A stretch of DNA of 64,000 nt from Fibrobacterota bacterium (GTDB taxonomy: Bacteria; Fibrobacterota; Fibrobacteria; UBA11236), in NCBI GenBank assembly GCA_028287505.1, contig JAQBPN010000130.1:62001-126000 (forward strand). Reading direction: 5' to 3'. A program made the position numbers and the translations under genes. Shown here in pieces: positions 63,526-64,000 of the stretch (within the stretch, counting starts at the first letter, position 1; every line of letters starts with the position of its first letter). Under the pieces are notes generated by a model. The model was not told the origin of the DNA. It was given only the letters and a program-made list of their open reading frames with translations, and did no database searches.

Positions 63526-64000
63526 TCCTCATTCTCGATAACTACGATTCCTTCACCTTCAATCTGATGCAGTATTTCGGGGAGATCAATCCCGACCTGA
63601 AGGTGGTGCGCAACGACAAGATCACGGTCGCGGAGGCGCTGGCGCTGAAGCCCACCCACATCGTGGTCTCCCCCGGTCCCTGCACGCCTTCCGAGGCGGG
63701 CATCTCGATCGAGCTGATCCGCAACGTTCCCGCTTCCATTCCGCTCTTCGGCGTCTGCCTGGGGCATCAGGCCATGGGCGAAGCGTTCGGCGGCAAGGTG
63801 GTGCGCGCCCCGGCCCCCATGCATGGAAAGCTTTCCGTGATGGAATGCGACGGCAAGGGCGTCTTCGCCGGCCTCCCCGCCACCTTCAACGCCACGCGCT
63901 ATCATTCCCTGATCGTCCAAAAGGAAGGCCTCCCGGCCGAGCTGGAAATCACGGCGACCTGCAAGGATGAAGCCGCCGCGGCACAAGGCGGAGATGGCGT
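63522..64000 (+). CDS. trpG: Anthranilate synthase component II / glutamine amidotransferase (partial)
   Basis: The 159 codons in the window read ILILDNYDSFTFNLMQYFGE, HIVVSPGPCTPSEAG, and FGVCLGHQAMGEAFGG with the catalytic Cys of the class I amidotransferase. It supplies ammonia to TrpE; the same protein can serve PabA in folate synthesis. The His/Glu part of the triad lies beyond the window. It starts four bases inside trpE. Confidence 0.94.

Overview
The window is one stretch of a GC-rich chromosome (most genes look to be around 60% G+C; estimated by eye, not computed) from a Gram-negative bacterium with an outer membrane: it has a TonB-dependent receptor, a TolC-like protein, many lipobox signal peptides, and secreted hydrolases. 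Several exported proteins end in a short beta-rich module of the type seen on type IX secretion cargo. Two secreted proteins combine a carboxypeptidase-regulatory-like start with a DUF1554/endostatin-like end. Together these suggest the FCB group, most likely an environmental relative of Fibrobacterota; this is an inference without a 16S or marker-gene check. No rRNA genes or CRISPR arrays were seen, and only one tRNA.

Layout. 1-3.1 kb: end of a membrane protein, a DoxX-like protein, and a divergent LysR regulator/MFS exporter pair around a symmetric operator. 3.1-11.7 kb: a sensory/uptake locus of LytS-type kinase, LytTR regulator, a second LytS-type kinase with a degenerate ATP site, TonB-dependent receptor and lipoprotein. 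12.0-15.3 kb: a 3.2 kb island bounded by a 51-bp direct repeat made from the 3' half of tRNA-Arg(UCU); it carries a stand-alone DnaB-type helicase domain, an exported acetolactate-decarboxylase-like protein and two gene fragments. 15.6-20.99 kb: polysaccharide deacetylase, yajC-def-spoIID-like operon, glycosyltransferase. 21-30.1 kb: secreted 708-aa protein, thiS, ArsR/SRPBCC pair, an ACP-like/receiver fusion with an NTF2-like partner, an exported esterase, and a large hybrid sensor kinase. 32.6-36.7 kb: a distinctly AT-rich island with a HEPN-DUF262 pair and a divergent three-gene TIGR04255 cassette. 37-43.4 kb: a second SRPBCC/ArsR pair, a lipoprotein, valS and a cytochrome P450. 43.5-48.8 kb: secreted glycoside hydrolase, subtilase and another barrel protein.

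48.9-58.4 kb (minus strand) holds the most interesting system: a tightly packed operon of DUF4956 membrane protein, HlyD-like adaptor fused to a propeller-like domain, TolC-like protein, VTC (polyphosphate-polymerase-like) protein and a lamin-tail lipoprotein. Just upstream lie an exported PEP-synthase-like protein and a lipoprotein. The gene content predicts an envelope-spanning assembly tied to a triphosphate-tunnel enzyme. 58.4-61.7 kb: a tandem pair of DUF1554-like secreted paralogues and a small exported protein. 62.06-64 kb: trpE and the start of trpG, which runs off the window.
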